Of a stretch of 64,000 bases of DNA, positions 1-10,085 are shown in pieces (positions within the stretch are counted from its first letter, which is position 1; each line of letters opens with the position of its first letter). Source of the stretch: Balamuthia mandrillaris (taxonomy: Eukaryota > Discosea > Longamoebia > Balamuthiidae); the NCBI GenBank assembly GCA_031835245.1, contig JAVKOQ010000218.1, positions 1 to 64,000 on the forward strand, written 5' to 3'. Made by a program: the position numbers and the translations under genes. Below the pieces are notes generated by a model. The model was given only the letters and a program-made list of their open reading frames with translations. It was not told where the DNA came from and did not search any database.

Positions 1-532
1 AAAAAAAAATCAAGCAAAACACACAACCGCGCGGAGAGAAGAGCGAGAGGGTTTTTTTTTTTGTCTGTTATTTTTTTGTGTAGTATTTTTTTTTTTTTTT
101 TCAGCGTTAGAAGAATAACCAGTGTCTTTGAAAGAAAGACCTCACACAAGATTTACACGCTTCAGTGATCTTGCACACACAGAGAGAGAGAGAAAAGAAG
201 AAGAAGAAGAAGAGAGTCGCGTACACAATAAACAAAAGTTGGATCACAACAACAAGGCCTTGAACCACACACACAGAAGAAAAAAATGAAAGGGATTGGT
301 AAGCGGGGGTCAAGCGCCACTTCCCTATTTTTCTGGTGTTTGCTTAGTGCGATAAAAAAAACTTTATATCGGTTTCGAAAAATTTCCAAGAAAATCAATT
401 TAAAAATCCGAAAAAAGTCGACAAACCGGATAAATTATTGGCAAAAAACAATTTAGTGTAGAAATGTCGACAAACCGAATAAATTATTAGTAATCAACAA
501 TTTAGTGGCGAAATGTCGACAAACCAAAAAAA
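1..532. other. Gene-free AT-rich stretch
   Basis: I see no gene here. It holds poly-A/T runs, a short GA/GAA microsatellite around 180-215 and, at its right end, a tandem repeat listed separately. It lies 3' of the acyltransferase gene, so it may also hold the promoter of a gene off the left edge; the two TGTCGACA octamers at 465 and 514 would fit that. Confidence 0.6.
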
Positions 533-545
533 TTATTGGCGAAAT
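417..545. repeat. 49-bp tandem repeat, about 2.6 copies
   Basis: GTCGAC recurs at 417, 466 and 515, exactly 49 bp apart. The intervening sequence (AAACCG..TAAATTATT..CAATTTAGTG) is nearly identical between copies. Two copies carry the full TGTCGACA palindrome. The last, partial copy runs into the 3' end of the acyltransferase gene. Confidence 0.8.
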
Positions 546-2714
546 AAAGAAATTATCTCCACGAGTCGAAAAGTGAAGAAGAGAAGGAGGAGGCAGAAGA
601 AAGTGATGCACAGGAGGTGTTTCGCCCAACCGAACAACAGCGACGAGGGAGTTTGGTTTGGTGTTGGCTCTTTTGCGTTTGTCGTTCGTTTTCGGTGTTT
701 TTTGATGTCGTGCTTCAGGTCATCAAACTCTTCCTCCAAGCACTGGATGAAAAACTCTGGATCGGGAATCGCCGATGGGTCCGCTGTGGTTGTGGTTTGA
801 TTCAAAATAAACTTGTTCAGATAGAGCAGAGAAGTAAAGATAAGAGAAGGATGCAGAAGAAAGTAATGCACAGAAGGATCTTTCATCCAATCGAAAAAAC
901 AAACATACCTGTTAAGCCAAGGGTTACTTTGCCATCATAGCTGATGAAGGTAAAGACGGAGCCGACCACAGCTGGAACGTAGAACATCATCTTGTGCACT
1001 TTAGCTCCAAATAGGCTCATCGCCACCGAGGGGCCTATCACGTTAGTCATCATCATCGTGAACCGGCTGAACAGACTCATGACCAGACGTTCCATCAGGT
1101 GATGAGAAAGAAGAGTTCGGCCAACTACTTGGATGTAACGTAGGATGATGGGCACGGTAGAGCGTTTCAGTTGATCGGCTTGTTGCTTGCAGGTGCGAAG
1201 GATTTCAATGCGGTCGGAGAGATGAATGGGAAAGGAGAAGGGCACCACTGTCCATCTTTGCTTGCGGAGCAGAAAAAAACGAAGCAAAAGAAAGGGATAA
1301 GAGACAAGAAACAGAAGTGCTATGAGAAAAAACAAAAGACGAAGAATATAAGCGTACTGGTTAGCAAGCTCCACCATCTCTGAATCGAGTCGTCGCCGCC
1401 CCACAAATGACCGAATGTCCAACGGAAAGAATCCGCGCAACAGAATCGAAGTATCGGTGCCTCCTTTCTCTCCTCCTTCCTCCGTTGACAACATGACTGC
1501 TGGATCTTTCTTTGCCAAAAGATATCTCCTGATGGAACCTGTCAACAACACGAGCAATAGATCATTGATGGTGGTATTTGGCGTGTTGCTATCTAACGAT
1601 GTCTCGTTCTTCATTCGTTTAAATTCGGTCAAAGGCAAGGCTTTAGTGCAAGCAACTCGTCGAGTGGTGCTGAGGTGATATGGAGTAGCGAGCTTCATTC
1701 TAGTGGGAGTATCGTTGGGAAAGAGAGGAAGGCATAGACACGTCCACAAACTGCACATCAGTTCTGTCCCTCTGTCCATCAGTTCCACCGGGAAGAAAAC
1801 CAGTTTTCGCCACAAAGCAGAAGAAGATGGAGAAGGTCGTTGTTTTCGTTGTTTGTCTGTAGAAGGTGCAGAAGCAGCAGCAGCAGCAGAAGAAGAAGAA
1901 CAAGCAGAAAAAGAAGAAGAAGAAGAAGAAGAAGAAGAAGAAGAAGAAGAACAAGAAGAAGAACAAGAAGAAGAAGAAGAAGAACAAGAAGAAGAACAAG
2001 AAGAACAAGAAGCAGAAGCAGAAGCAGAAGTAGAAGAGGCAGAAGAAGCGGAGAGAGGGGAGGAAGGAGGGTCCAACAGCTGAAAAAGAAGGTGGACTAA
2101 GCTGTTGCCATCCCCAATGGCATGGTGGATGCGCGCCACGCAAGCAAACGACTCCTCCTCGCCCTCCCCAGCAAAAAAGCCAGACAAGAAATGCACCTCC
2201 CAAACGGGTCGGCTAAAGTCCATCTGGCGCACGAGCATTGTTTCCACCAGGTGGTCCAAGGTTTGCGGGCTTCCCGGCAAAGGCAGCCGCGAGTAAAAGA
2301 GGTGTCTAGAGAGATCCATGTTGTCGACCTCTTCCCAGTAGCCACGGCCCTTCTCCAGGATGACTCGGGACCGGAAGCGAAGGTGTGGTAGGAAGACTAC
2401 AAACAATAAAAGGAATAAGCAAAAAGAAGAAGGAGAAGAAGAAGAAGAAGAAGAAGTGGAAGAGAACCTTTGCGGACGCGTTCTTCAACGACGGAGCGAG
2501 GAGGGAGTGCGGAGCCGGCAGCGAATTGAAAGACGGCGTGAATGGTGGAGACGAAGCGAGGGTCCGAGAGCTCCATTTGGACGGTGCCTTGTCCGACCAC
2601 TGTCATGGCCCGCCGACGTCGGCGACATCCTGTCCTTGCCGGCACGGTTGCGCTCGCGGTGTTGGCGGGGCCGTGCTTCCCATCTCCATTCTTTGCTGCT
2701 GCGGGTCTCTTCAT
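533..2714 (-). CDS. WS/DGAT-type wax ester synthase / diacylglycerol acyltransferase
   Basis: Acyl-CoA-dependent O-acyltransferase of the WSD family, which makes wax esters or triacylglycerol at the ER. Three exons, 2714-2468, 2396-909 and 783-533, give 661 residues. The catalytic HHxxxDG motif is present (HHAIGDG), preceded by the family's PrFR-like and DxxRPxWE-like stretches (HLRFRSR, DFSRPVWEVHF). The C-terminal half ends in the DUF1298 signature (TNVIGPS, then SYDGKVTLGLTADPSAIPDPE), which only forms once the last intron is removed. Between them lies a poly-Ser insertion coded by a (TTC)n tract, and a hydrophobic stretch of about 30 residues (IALLFLVSYPFLLL) that may be a membrane anchor or an unspliced in-frame intron. 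The third exon adds a charged then hydrophobic tail. It faces the ubiquitin-like gene across a 236-bp divergent gap with several TGACGT-like motifs. The family is sure; substrate preference cannot be read. Confidence 0.88.
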
Positions 2715-2950
2715 CTTTCTGTTACCGTTTGTAACATTACGTCAAGATTTCCTTCTAGGGAGAAGGGTGATGTCACATACACAGCTGCTGACGTGTGCGT
2801 CAGGTTTTGAAGCTTGCGTCATTAAATTCCTTGTTAAGATGATCATGACGTAATGATGTAAATAAATGAATTATTTCTTTTTTTGGTCAATTTTTACTGT
2901 TACGCGAAACACAATTTGGGACTTGAAGCGGTGAAGACGAACATCAGGGA

Positions 2951-3552
2951 ATGAACAAAAAGAAAGGAAGAGCAAAGCTGTTGCTTCGCTTTCCGGCCTC
3001 CTCCGGCTGGACTGACGTCCCGCTTTTTGTCGATGATGACCTCAGCATCATCGAGCTGAAAGAGCAAATCTTCTACGTAACGCTTTTTTTTTCTTTCTTT
3101 ATAGCTTTGGCCAAACTCTAATTACTTTTTTTAAAAAAAAAAAACAGGAAACCGGGATAGAAGAGAACGAACAAGTTTTGTACCATGATAGACGCGCGCT
3201 GTTGAGCAGCAAAATGCTAAGCGACTACGCTCTCCCTCAAAAGGCCGTTATACGGGTGGAGAAAGGGCTGGCGGGTGGAGCGGAAAGCAAAAGAGAAAAG
3301 AAGAAGGAGGGAAGCTCCAAACAAAAACAGAAAGAAGGAAGTGAAGAAGGAAGTTCCTCCAAACAACCAAAGGAAGAAGGGGAGGCCGGAAGTTCCGCTG
3401 AACATAAGGAGCAAGGAAGAGACAGAGCCAGTTCCTCCAAACAAACAAAGGAGGAGGAAGAGGATGAGCCACGTAACTCTTGTTGTTGTTGTTATTGGAC
3501 TGGACCGTTTTCCTTTTGTCCTTGTGGCTGTTGCTTGGAAGAAGGCTTTTGA
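2951..3552 (+). CDS. Ubiquitin-like domain protein with charged Ser/Lys/Glu tail
   Basis: Two exons, 2951-3076 and 3148-3552, give 176 residues. The first 85 or so fit a ubiquitin-like fold: a basic strand (KLLLRFPASSGW), DDDLSIIELKEQI, then EENEQVLYHDRRALLSSKMLSDYAL and a closing strand KAVIRVEKG. The spliced join falls inside the main helix, as expected for a real domain. There is no C-terminal diglycine, so it is more likely a UBL domain protein than a conjugated modifier. The tail is a low-complexity SSKQ/KEE repeat of about 11-residue units that ends in a Cys cluster (NSCCCCYW). A possible donor (CAC|GTAACT at about 3472) could replace that Cys-rich end by a further exon. Function unknown. 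Confidence 0.62.
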
Positions 3553-4019
3553 GAAACCAAGTTGGCTTCAGAATAATACTGCAACATTTCATGGTGTTCA
3601 GCGCCTTTGCTTGTTCCTCTTTATCAGCGCAGCTCTTGCGAGAACGAAAGACAAGAGAGGAGAGATGTACGATGCAAGACGAGAGAACGAAAGAAAAGAG
3701 ACCCGAGAGCGAAAATTGGGTTGCAAAGCAAAGACTCGGTCCTGGTGGGTAGAGGCAGCGACAGCACATGGTTGATTGGGCTGAGAGAGATAACACCTGC
3801 CTTCTCCTATTTCAAAACCATCGCGAGCCTTATCAAAGGGACGAGAGGCCTTTTCAGGGGTGTCGCTAAACTTGGAGGACAGCGCTTTCATCCTACAGAA
3901 ACCAGCCATTGAAAGTGGACTGATGCATGCCTCGGCTCCGCCGGCCAACATCACGGAGAGAGGGCAATGTGCATTGGTGGGGTCTACAAAAAAAAAAAGA
4001 AAAAGAAAAAGAAAAAGAA
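3553..4019. other. Intergenic stretch holding the KAS fragment
   Basis: Apart from the ketoacyl synthase relic, this 467-bp gap holds GA-rich sequence, a plus-strand open frame with no recognisable domain (antisense to the relic), and an AAAAG-type tract just before the next gene's start. Confidence 0.5.
3799..3954 (-). pseudogene. Orphan fragment of a KAS II-type 3-oxoacyl-ACP synthase
   Basis: About 52 codons on the minus strand read [19 protein letters not shown], then [26 protein letters not shown] and GEG. This is the conserved middle of beta-ketoacyl-ACP synthase II (family pattern VMIAGGTEA-ISP--MAGF-----LS-----P--ASRPFD--RDGF-MGEG). I find no other part of the enzyme nearby: the upstream active-site cysteine block and the downstream histidine blocks are absent, and the frame soon runs into non-homologous sequence. 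It sits between two plus-strand genes. I read it as a truncated copy of a host (probably mitochondrial) gene. It could instead be a single exon of a badly rearranged gene. Confidence 0.72.
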
Positions 4020-5460
4020 ATGCAACAAAGGGAGGACCCTGCTGATGCTTCCTCCTCTGCAATGAAGCTCCGGGCGGCTTGTCGCCACTGGCTGAGGCTC
4101 GGTGGGCATTGCAGCTTCGGCCCCGAGTGCAAGTTCAGGCATCCTGCCCCGGAGGAGCTCTCCCGGCTGCGTCAAGAGACCACCACAACGCCAACAACGA
4201 CCGCAAAGACGGCCCAAACGACCGGTGGTGCCCTGCCAAAGAAGAGAAGAAAGAAGGTGAGGAACAAGAACAAGGCCAATTGTTTTCGGCGCTGGTTGAT
4301 AGACACCTTTGGGCGCGAGCGGTTGCTGCAAGGTGCAGGCGTGCTGGAGGTAGCGGGAGGCAAGGGAGAGCTCTCCTTTCAGCTTGTAAACCTGAATGGG
4401 GTGAGCTGCACCGTCGTGGAGCCTCGTCCCCTCGAGCTGAAGCACTACCAGAGACGCCTTCTCTATGGCGTCTACCACCGCTGCGCTCCTCCCTTTAGAG
4501 CTTACCTGGACACGGAGGTGCCGCCCGTAAGTGCGGAGGAGGTTCAGCAGCCTGCTCACTTTCGGTTGTTCTTCGCAAGAGAGTTGTGGCAACAAACAAC
4601 AGGAGAGGACGAAGGAAGAGCGAACGAGTTGAGGATGAAGAGTGCTTTGAAGGAAGCCAAATCGGTTTTGTGGACGGAGAAAGGGCTGGTTGCGAAGAAA
4701 CAGGTGGAACAAGAAGGACGCTTGTTGGCGGAGGATGGCTATCGCTTTGTGAAGCAAAGAGACAACAGCAACAGTTCAACAGCAACGAACATACATACAA
4801 CGACACGGACACAAAACGAAGAAGAAACCGAGGAGAAAGAAAACGACACCATTCAAATAAGAGAAGACAAGGACAACAACGACATCCAAAAGGAAGAAGA
4901 GGAAGAGGAAGAACATGCTAGCGAATCGTTCAGCAAAGAGGAGTTGGAAGAAGTGGAAAAGGCAAAGGAAACGTTGGACTGGAATAACTTCAGACGAGTC
5001 TTAGAAGAGTGCTCTGTGGTGGTCGGAATGCATCCTGACCAAGCCGCTGAGGCCATCGTGGACTTTGCTTTAGAGCAGTACGTTTGTTTTTTTGTTTTTG
5101 CTATTGTTTTTTGTTCTGTATCTTCATTTGTTTCTGCAGCTTCTTGTTCTATGCGTTGCCTATTCTAACGACAAAAAAAAAAAGCAACAAAGCCTTTGCC
5201 GTGGTTCCTTGTTGCACGTACTATCATCAGTTTCCTCACCGCCGATTGCCCAACGGCCAACCCGTGAAGAGCTATCAACAACTATTACAATACTTGCACG
5301 CAAAGGTTTGTTACCAAACCATGCCAACCAACAACAACCACCATCGTTCTCGTTATCTTATTCTCCAAAAACACACCTCCTATAGGACCCACAACGGATT
5401 CTCTTGACTGAAGTACCTTCACTCGATGGTAAAAATAAGGTCCTTTATTATGTTCCTTGA
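4020..5460 (+). CDS. CCCH zinc finger plus SAM-dependent methyltransferase-like protein
   Basis: Three exons, 4020-5077, 5140-5305 and 5386-5460, give 432 residues. An N-terminal CCCH finger reads [22 protein letters not shown] class I methyltransferase-like motif I follows ([16 protein letters not shown]) with the strand VVEPR. The middle is a Gln/Glu-rich low-complexity insertion. The C-terminal half has [14 protein letters not shown] then AVVPCCTY, a proline-cysteine-cysteine motif in the place where such enzymes have their catalytic or substrate loop. The last exon ends [16 protein letters not shown]. The second and third exons are needed to complete these motifs, which supports the splice choices. 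Finger and Rossmann fold together suggest an RNA methyltransferase; the substrate is not known to me. An upstream in-frame ATG exists, but 4020 follows the purine leader seen at other starts. Confidence 0.75.
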
Positions 5461-5791
5461 GAAGAAGAGAACGATGAAGAGATGAATGAGAACGTTGGAC
5501 AACAGAACGAATGTTTTCGACGAAGACAAACAAAAAAAAGAACAAAAGACAAGACAAACAAAAAAAGAACAAAAAATGTAGATGCAGCCCCACCCAGAAT
5601 CGAACTGAGGGCGCGAGAACCAGAACCTCGCATGTTACCAACTACACCATGGGGCTTCCGTTGAATGCGGCGTAACAACCAGGAAACATATCTTCACTTT
5701 GCATTCCAACAACAAAAGCAACAAAGAAGAGAGACACCAAGAAAGCGTTTGTTGCTCTGTTCTTCGCAAGTAAAAGTACGACTTTAATTTT
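5461..5791. other. Gap around the tRNA-Gln gene
   Basis: A 331-bp convergent gap between the methyltransferase-like gene and the Lys-rich membrane protein gene. Besides the tRNA it holds A-rich tracts (repeats of AACAAAAAA type around 5525-5575). I see nothing else. Confidence 0.5.
5586..5656 (-). tRNA. tRNA-Gln (anticodon CTG)
   Basis: The reverse complement folds as a 71-nt cloverleaf. The acceptor stem pairs AGCCCCA with TGGGGCT, the D arm contains GTGT..ACAT, and the anticodon stem pairs CGAGG with TCTCG around loop TTCTGGT (anticodon CTG). The T arm pairs CTCAG with CTGGG around TTCGATT. The body resembles eukaryotic tRNA-Gln (TGGTGTAGTTGGTAACA). There is no intron and no encoded CCA. 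Confidence 0.93.
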
Positions 5792-6700
5792 TTAGGGAGA
5801 GGAGGTGGCCGCACGTTGTTGACGAGGAGAGGTGAGCTGCACCATCTTGCCGCCAGGAGAGAGGTACTCGGGGGGCTGTCCCTTGTTCTTCCGGGCGGAG
5901 CGTCGGCGTTGGCTGGGAGGGGTCAAGAAGCCATCATCCTCCTCCTCGGCGGACTCCTCCTTCTTGGCCTTTTCTTCCTTCTTGGCGGCGGCCTTCTCGC
6001 CCTTCTTGTTGGCGTTCTTTTGCTGCTTCTTCTTGCCTCCAGTGGTGGCAGCGGCAGCTGGCACGGGGGTGCCTCCGGTGTGCTCCTCGGCTCCGTATTG
6101 AGCACCGTCGTCGACGTCCATGCCCAGGAAGACCGCCTTCCTTTCCTTCTTGTTAGTCTGCTGCTCCTGCTCTTGCTGCTGCTGCTTCTTTGCGTTGTTA
6201 TTCTGCTGTTGCTTCTTAGCGTTAGCAGTGTTGTTCTTCTTGGCAGCGGCGGTGGTGGCTTTCTTCTCGGAAGAAGGAGAGGTCTTCTTCTGGGCTTCGG
6301 CCTTCTTGGGGGTGGCAGGCGCGCTGTCATTGCTCTTCTTGGAGGCGGTGGCCTTCTTCTTGGCGGCAGCTTTCTTCGAGGGAGATGCAGCAACGGCTTG
6401 CTTCTTGGTGTTGCTGTTGCCCTTGGTGCTCTGCTTCTTGGAGGAGGAGGAGGAAGAGAAAAGGAGTCGCCAGAACAAAATGGTGAAGATCAGCAATACA
6501 AAGGAGATGAGGCCACTGAGGACGAGAATCTCGTGCTCGGGGGCGAGGTCCACCAAGCCGACGGCCTTGAAATAGGGAGTGTAGTGGTGGCGGTAGGGCA
6601 AGTACTCAGCCTTCAACTGAGCGAAGTAGGGCTGAAGCTGCTCCAACGCCCACTGGCCGTATTTTAGGCACTCATCCAAGTAAGGTTTCACTACTTCCAT
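5792..6700 (-). CDS. Single-pass membrane protein with long Lys/Ala-rich cytosolic tail
   Basis: Intronless, 302 residues. Residues 1-45 are aromatic-rich (YLDECLKYGQWALEQLQPYF). One hydrophobic helix follows (ILVLSGLISFVLLIFTILFW), then a Ser run. The remaining 220 or so residues are KKxxA-type low complexity, acidic near EEEDDGF, and end in a basic RRRSARKNKG stretch and Pro/Ser. With no clear cleavable signal, the helix is probably a tail-in membrane anchor at the ER or nuclear envelope. The composition is like ribosome- or microtubule-binding ER proteins of the p180/kinectin sort, but I see no real homology and give no function. It shares a divergent promoter region with LAS1. Codons are strongly GC-ending. 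Confidence 0.72.
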   Translation of the reverse strand: MEVVKPYLDECLKYGQWALEQLQPYFAQLKAEYLPYRHHYTPYFKAVGLVDLAPEHEILVLSGLISFVLLIFTILFWRLLFSSSSSSKKQSTKGNSNTKKQAVAASPSKKAAAKKKATASKKSNDSAPATPKKAEAQKKTSPSSEKKATTAAAKKNNTANAKKQQQNNNAKKQQQQEQEQQTNKKERKAVFLGMDVDDGAQYGAEEHTGGTPVPAAAATTGGKKKQQKNANKKGEKAAAKKEEKAKKEESAEEEDDGFLTPPSQRRRSARKNKGQPPEYLSPGGKMVQLTSPRQQRAATSSP

Positions 6701-7181
6701 CTTTGTTTTTTGTGGTCGATTGAGTAGAGATTTTTGTGAGAACAAAAAAAACAAAGGGGGAACGCGAGACGAGAGAGAATCAGCGAGTGAGGCAAACAAA
6801 ACAAAAAAGCGGGTAGTGTTAAGCAAGAGACGTACTTTTAAAATAATAAATAAATCAAAAAGAAAAAAGAGAGCGAGAGGACAAGCCAACGAGAAGGAGA
6901 GAAAAAAAAAGGGGGGGGAGCGGCGAAGCGGCGTGGGTCACTCTCCCTGGTTTTTTTTTCTTTTGGTTCCGCGCGTCAAAAAATCAGCAGCAAATACGAA
7001 GGAAAAAGGAAAAAGGAAGCGGTAGGAATATTTTCTGTCGACTGTAACGATGTCCGCTTTCGTCAGCGTTTGACCGAACGTGGAAAGTCGACACTTATTT
7101 TCAGTGTCGACATTAAAATTTGTCGACATAATGTATAACCATGTCGACACGTCTGAGGAAAGAGGAAAGAAAGAAAGAAAA
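6701..7181. promoter_or_regulatory. Divergent promoter with five GTCGAC sites
   Basis: This 481-bp gap separates the starts of the membrane protein (-) and LAS1 (+). GTCGAC lies at 7037, 7087, 7106, 7122 and 7143, and the last three are full TGTCGACA octamers (7105, 7121, 7142), 33-77 bp from the LAS1 ATG. Spacings of 16-21 bp suggest ordered binding sites. The rest is A-rich. Confidence 0.7.
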
Positions 7182-7613
7182 ATGAACGAGGGGAGCAAGG
7201 CGCTGGTGGAGGCCATTTGGGATGAGGCGCAAGGCAAGGTGCTCCCCGCGGTGGGGGCGCGGAAAAGAAAAATGCTGAAGAAGGGCATGCACATCCCCGC
7301 CAGCAAAGAAATAGCCAAAGGCATCACCTGCGTGCGTAGCGTGCCTTGGGCAACGTGGTCCGAGTGGCAGCAGGTCTACAGCGGACTTTTCGGCTCTGAC
7401 GCTGAGCTCAAAGCGCTCTCCGTGAAACGGGTATGTGTGTGTTTTTTTTCCTTTGAGGGAGTGCACATGACTCATTTTTTTTTTGGATTCCTTTTGAAGA
7501 TCCGAGCGTGGGGCAGTAGAGGAAAGGTTCCGGTGTCGGTGGAGGCTACCGCTAGTCTTGTAGAAATCCAACTCGTCGACACGTATGTTCTTCTTTCACA
7601 GTCTCTCTCTCTG

Positions 7614-7654
<41 letters not shown>

Positions 7655-8526
7655 TCTCTCTGCTCTCTCTGCTCTCTCCGCTCTGTCCGTTCTCTCCCGC
7701 CTGCCCTCTGCTCCGCTGCTTTGCTGCTGCTCTCTACACTTCACGTTCGCTAAATGCAATGCAAATAACGTACTTTTAGCACTCCTGCCACTCGCTCCTC
7801 CAAAGAACTTCAGCTAATGTACTCCATGGCCCTAACCCGCTTCGTCAACGGCCTCGCGGACTCTGCCCAACGCGGCGCCTACGCCACCTCCGTCGGACAG
7901 ATCGCCGCTCGGATGGGCCTACCGCAGCTGCTGGTAGACCTGCGCCACGGAGCCACTCACAGCCGCCTCCCCGCGTTGTCCATTCTGAGGTCGGCTGCAT
8001 CAACGGCCTTGCATTGGTTGGACGAGCGCTATTGGCAACCGCAGCACCATCGCTTGGCTTGCTCTCGGCATAACCTTCGTGCCCTGTTGCAGAGCTTTCA
8101 ATCCTTGAAGACCGAGATACAACACCTTCGATTGGTGCTGGAGTCAACTTCTGCTGCGACTTCTTCGTTGTCACGACAGAATGCGTTGTTGAAGGAGAAA
8201 AGCCGGGCGGCTAGAATGTGTTTGAAGACCATCATTTTGGCGACTACCACCCATAGAGTGAAGGATTATCTGGTTCCTACTCTGTTGGATGATGGTTTTC
8301 TTGTTCCACCTCCTTTGTACGTTCTTCTGCTTCCTTCTTCCGTCATCCCTTGAAGAAGATTCTAATGCTGGTATTATTAGAGCGGGACTCACAGTGGAGG
8401 CTGTGTTTCATACATTGACGCAACTGTGGGAAGCCGCATTACAGAGCTTCAATTCCTGTTGGCCTGACTTTGTTGCTATCCTATTCTTAGCTATTGTCAA
8501 GCGGCTTGCTGAGAAACGTTATGGTT

Positions 8527-8573
<47 letters not shown>

Positions 8574-9873
8574 TCGTCGTTTCTCTTTCGTTGTTTCTCT
8601 TTCTCTTTCTCTTTCTATCCCATTCCTTCTTCATTTGTTTGATACCCGGAAATTAACATGTATCAGATGACCAAGAAGAAGAATCAGAAGAGATGCCTCC
8701 AGAACAAGAAAAACAAGAAGAGTGGCGACTAAGCATGTTACATTCTTGGGTTCAGTTCCTTTTGGACAAGTCTTATTACCTTACCTCTCTGCAACAGTCC
8801 AACATTGCCCCATTTGCCATTCTTATCCAGTCTCTCCTACGGAATCCTATTGAACGGTACTCTACTCTTTCTACTCCTCCTTTCTTCTCGCTCCTTTTCC
8901 TTTCTCTATCGTTGTCTTTTCTTTTCTTATCCGTTTTTCGTTTTTTTCTTATTCTCTAAACAACAAACAGAAACGTAACTTTGGCCTATCAACTGGTTGG
9001 CTTTGTCCAAGATGAAACGATGCCAGTTCTTCGATCCAAAATCGACCGCATTTTATCTCTTCGCACAGACACACCCGCTCCTCCTTCCTTAGCTCCCCAA
9101 CCAAAGCAAGATCTCGCAGCAGCGTTGCAAGCTTACGAGCGTCTCATCGGAGTTTCCTCAAAAAAAACAGCGAAAAAGAAACAAAAAACAGTAACAGAGA
9201 ACAGCACGTCTTCGTCTTTTTCTTCTGCTTCTTCTTTCACTTCTGCTATTCCTTCAGATTCTTCTTCTTCAAGTGGTGGATGGCAACTGGCTAAACAGGT
9301 GTGGCACGACTCACCTTTGGGTATGTTGCCCGGACAAACCTTTCCCAAGCTGGACTTGCCTCCATCTTTAGATGCAATGCACACAGGTACATACTTATCT
9401 CTCTTCTTCTTACTTCTTGCTCTTTACTTCTTTTTTTTTCCTTCGTTTAAAAATTGACAAACAAACCAAAAACAATAATAACAGCTCGTTATTTGGAGCC
9501 AATACCACCTCCTCCAATAGTGGAGCATTACGAGCCGCCTCCTGCCTTTGCAACCATCCAAGCGCTCGCCAACGTTGTTGCCCCCTCCATCGCAGAAGAC
9601 CAGCAGCAAGAACAACAAGAACAACCATCACCACAACAACAGCTGTCTCCTTCTTCGTCGCTTGCTGTGGATGAAGACGATATGTTGATAGTGACGCCTA
9701 TGGAGGCTGCATTGCTACCGCCATCGCAGGAAGCGGTTGTCCTGGCTGCGCCGTCTCCTATCATCGCCGAAGCAGCTGCCAATCCCTCATCTCACGTCGC
9801 TACAGCCGAGAAGCAAGAAGCAACATCAACGGCAGCTCTGTTGTTCCCTCTCGAAGAACTCCTTTCTCTTTAG
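7182..9873 (+). CDS. LAS1: LAS1 family pre-rRNA ITS2 endoribonuclease
   Basis: LAS1 (LAS1L) cleaves ITS2 at C2 during 60S subunit maturation, working with Grc3/NOL9 in the nucleus. Seven exons, 7182-7430, 7500-7582, 7780-8316, 8381-8523, 8667-8856, 8971-9386 and 9485-9873, give 668 residues. The family block VPWATWSEWQQVYSGLF, then AWGSRGKVPVSVEATASLVE, then LMYSMALTRFVNGL crosses three exons in frame. The HEPN nuclease motif RHxxTH is present as LRHGATH. The C-terminal WQLAKQVWHDSPLGMLPGQ is the conserved Las1 end motif. It is followed by a Gln/Pro/Ser-rich tail and a final LLFPLEELLSL. Introns 2 and 4 carry long sense-strand (CT)n tracts. I chose the ATG at 7182, just downstream of the octamer cluster, over an in-frame upstream ATG that lies within the cluster. 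Confidence 0.93.
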
Positions 9874-10085
9874 GTTTTTCCAAAAAGGTAAAAAAGTGGA
9901 CCAAGTTTTGATTTTTGATTGGTGGTTTGAAATTTGTTCTCTCATTTTGATTGGATGAATTTAAAAAACGTAGATCGGTAAGGATCGGTTTTTTCTTTAT
10001 TCAGTAAGCACGTGAAGAGATGGAAACTTGAAACAAAAAAGAAAAAAACAATCGAAGAAGAGGCACAACAACGGACCGAAAAGGG

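Noticed and set aside
1703-2100. Plus-strand Glu-rich and Arg-rich frames
   Set aside because: Antisense to the poly-Ser insertion of the acyltransferase.
5816-6667. 283-residue Leu/Gly-rich plus-strand frame
   Set aside because: Antisense shadow of the GC-rich Lys/Ala gene; no start context or domain.
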